Assembly (NCBI GenBank): GCA_007123695.1
Contig: SLGN01000257.1
Location: 1-6,278, forward strand
DNA length: 6,278 nt
Direction of reading: 5' to 3'
Origin: Verrucomicrobiales bacterium
Lineage (GTDB): Bacteria; Verrucomicrobiota; Verrucomicrobiia; Verrucomicrobiales; DEV007
Under the pieces are notes generated by a model. It had not been told where the DNA came from, searched no databases, and saw only the letters and a list, made by a program, of their open reading frames with translations. A program made the position numbers and the translations under genes. Below, in pieces: positions 6,237 to 6,278 of this stretch (position 1 is the stretch's first letter; every line of letters begins with the position of its first letter).

Positions 6237-6278
6237 CTACTCGCCGCCACCGATTTCAAACTCATCTTCGCCCGTTTC
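6237..6278 (-). CDS. C-terminal end of an unidentified minus-strand gene (partial)
   Basis: Reading leftward from the window edge, one frame gives ETGEDEFEIGGGE and then TAG (6239-6237). An acidic, glycine-ending tail of this kind is common at true C-termini. A hairpin with a T tract follows 27 nt later on the same strand, and the RNase Z-like gene begins 152 nt after the stop, in the same direction. The other two frames stop soon, one of them passing through ATG at 6265. Only 13 residues are visible, so the family cannot be recognised. The start and identity lie outside the window. Confidence 0.4.
   Translation of the reverse strand, partial: ETGEDEFEIGGGE

Noticed and set aside
6165..6278. 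A plus-strand open frame from ATG 6165 to the right edge
   Set aside because: It has no ribosome site, runs through the candidate terminator hairpin, and its product shows no family signal. The minus-strand gene end is better supported.

Overview
The window is a high-GC bacterial chromosome segment with five complete protein genes, the end of a sixth gene at the right edge, and a structured repeat at the left edge. The best guess for the organism is Verrucomicrobiota, in the Opitutales/Puniceicoccales area. This rests mainly on the LysR-type regulator, whose N-terminus (ELFYYVAKHEGI followed by PYGIQQPAVSGQI) resembles a style I associate with that phylum. The RNase Z-like protein and the AmgK-like kinase fit but do not prove it.

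Layout from left to right: (a) 1-192, a 53-bp exact direct repeat with a 139-bp period, rich in small hairpins and probably the end of an array that extends off the left edge. (b) 252-1235 (+), an APH-fold small-molecule kinase of the AmgK/COG3178 type. (c) 1223-2152 (-), a LysR-family regulator whose stop codon overlaps that of the kinase tail to tail. (d) 2153-2461, a gene-free divergent region with a candidate LysR box and an AT-rich patch. (e) 2462-4012 (+), a class III nucleotide cyclase with six membrane helices and a HAMP domain, followed 15 nt later by (f) 4028-4993 (+), a predicted lipoprotein of the metallo-beta-lactamase (MBL) fold. (g) 5062-6084 (-), an RNase Z-like MBL-fold hydrolase convergent with (f). 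(h) 6085-6278, an upstream region containing a candidate intrinsic terminator on the minus strand and the last 13 codons of a minus-strand gene.

The cyclase and the lipoprotein hydrolase form the only evident two-gene transcription unit: a membrane sensor that makes a cyclic nucleotide, and an exported, membrane-anchored hydrolase. The LysR regulator is divergent from this pair and could regulate itself, the pair, or both. The kinase probably acts on a sugar such as a peptidoglycan-recycling amino sugar, but no partner nucleotidyltransferase lies in the window.

I see no transposase, integrase, CRISPR array, tRNA or rRNA. Nothing here is clearly a new system. The most interesting points are the atypical substrate-selecting residue of the cyclase (Gln where adenylyl cyclases have Lys), its pairing with a lipoprotein MBL protein that lacks a canonical metal Asp, and the left-edge repeat.
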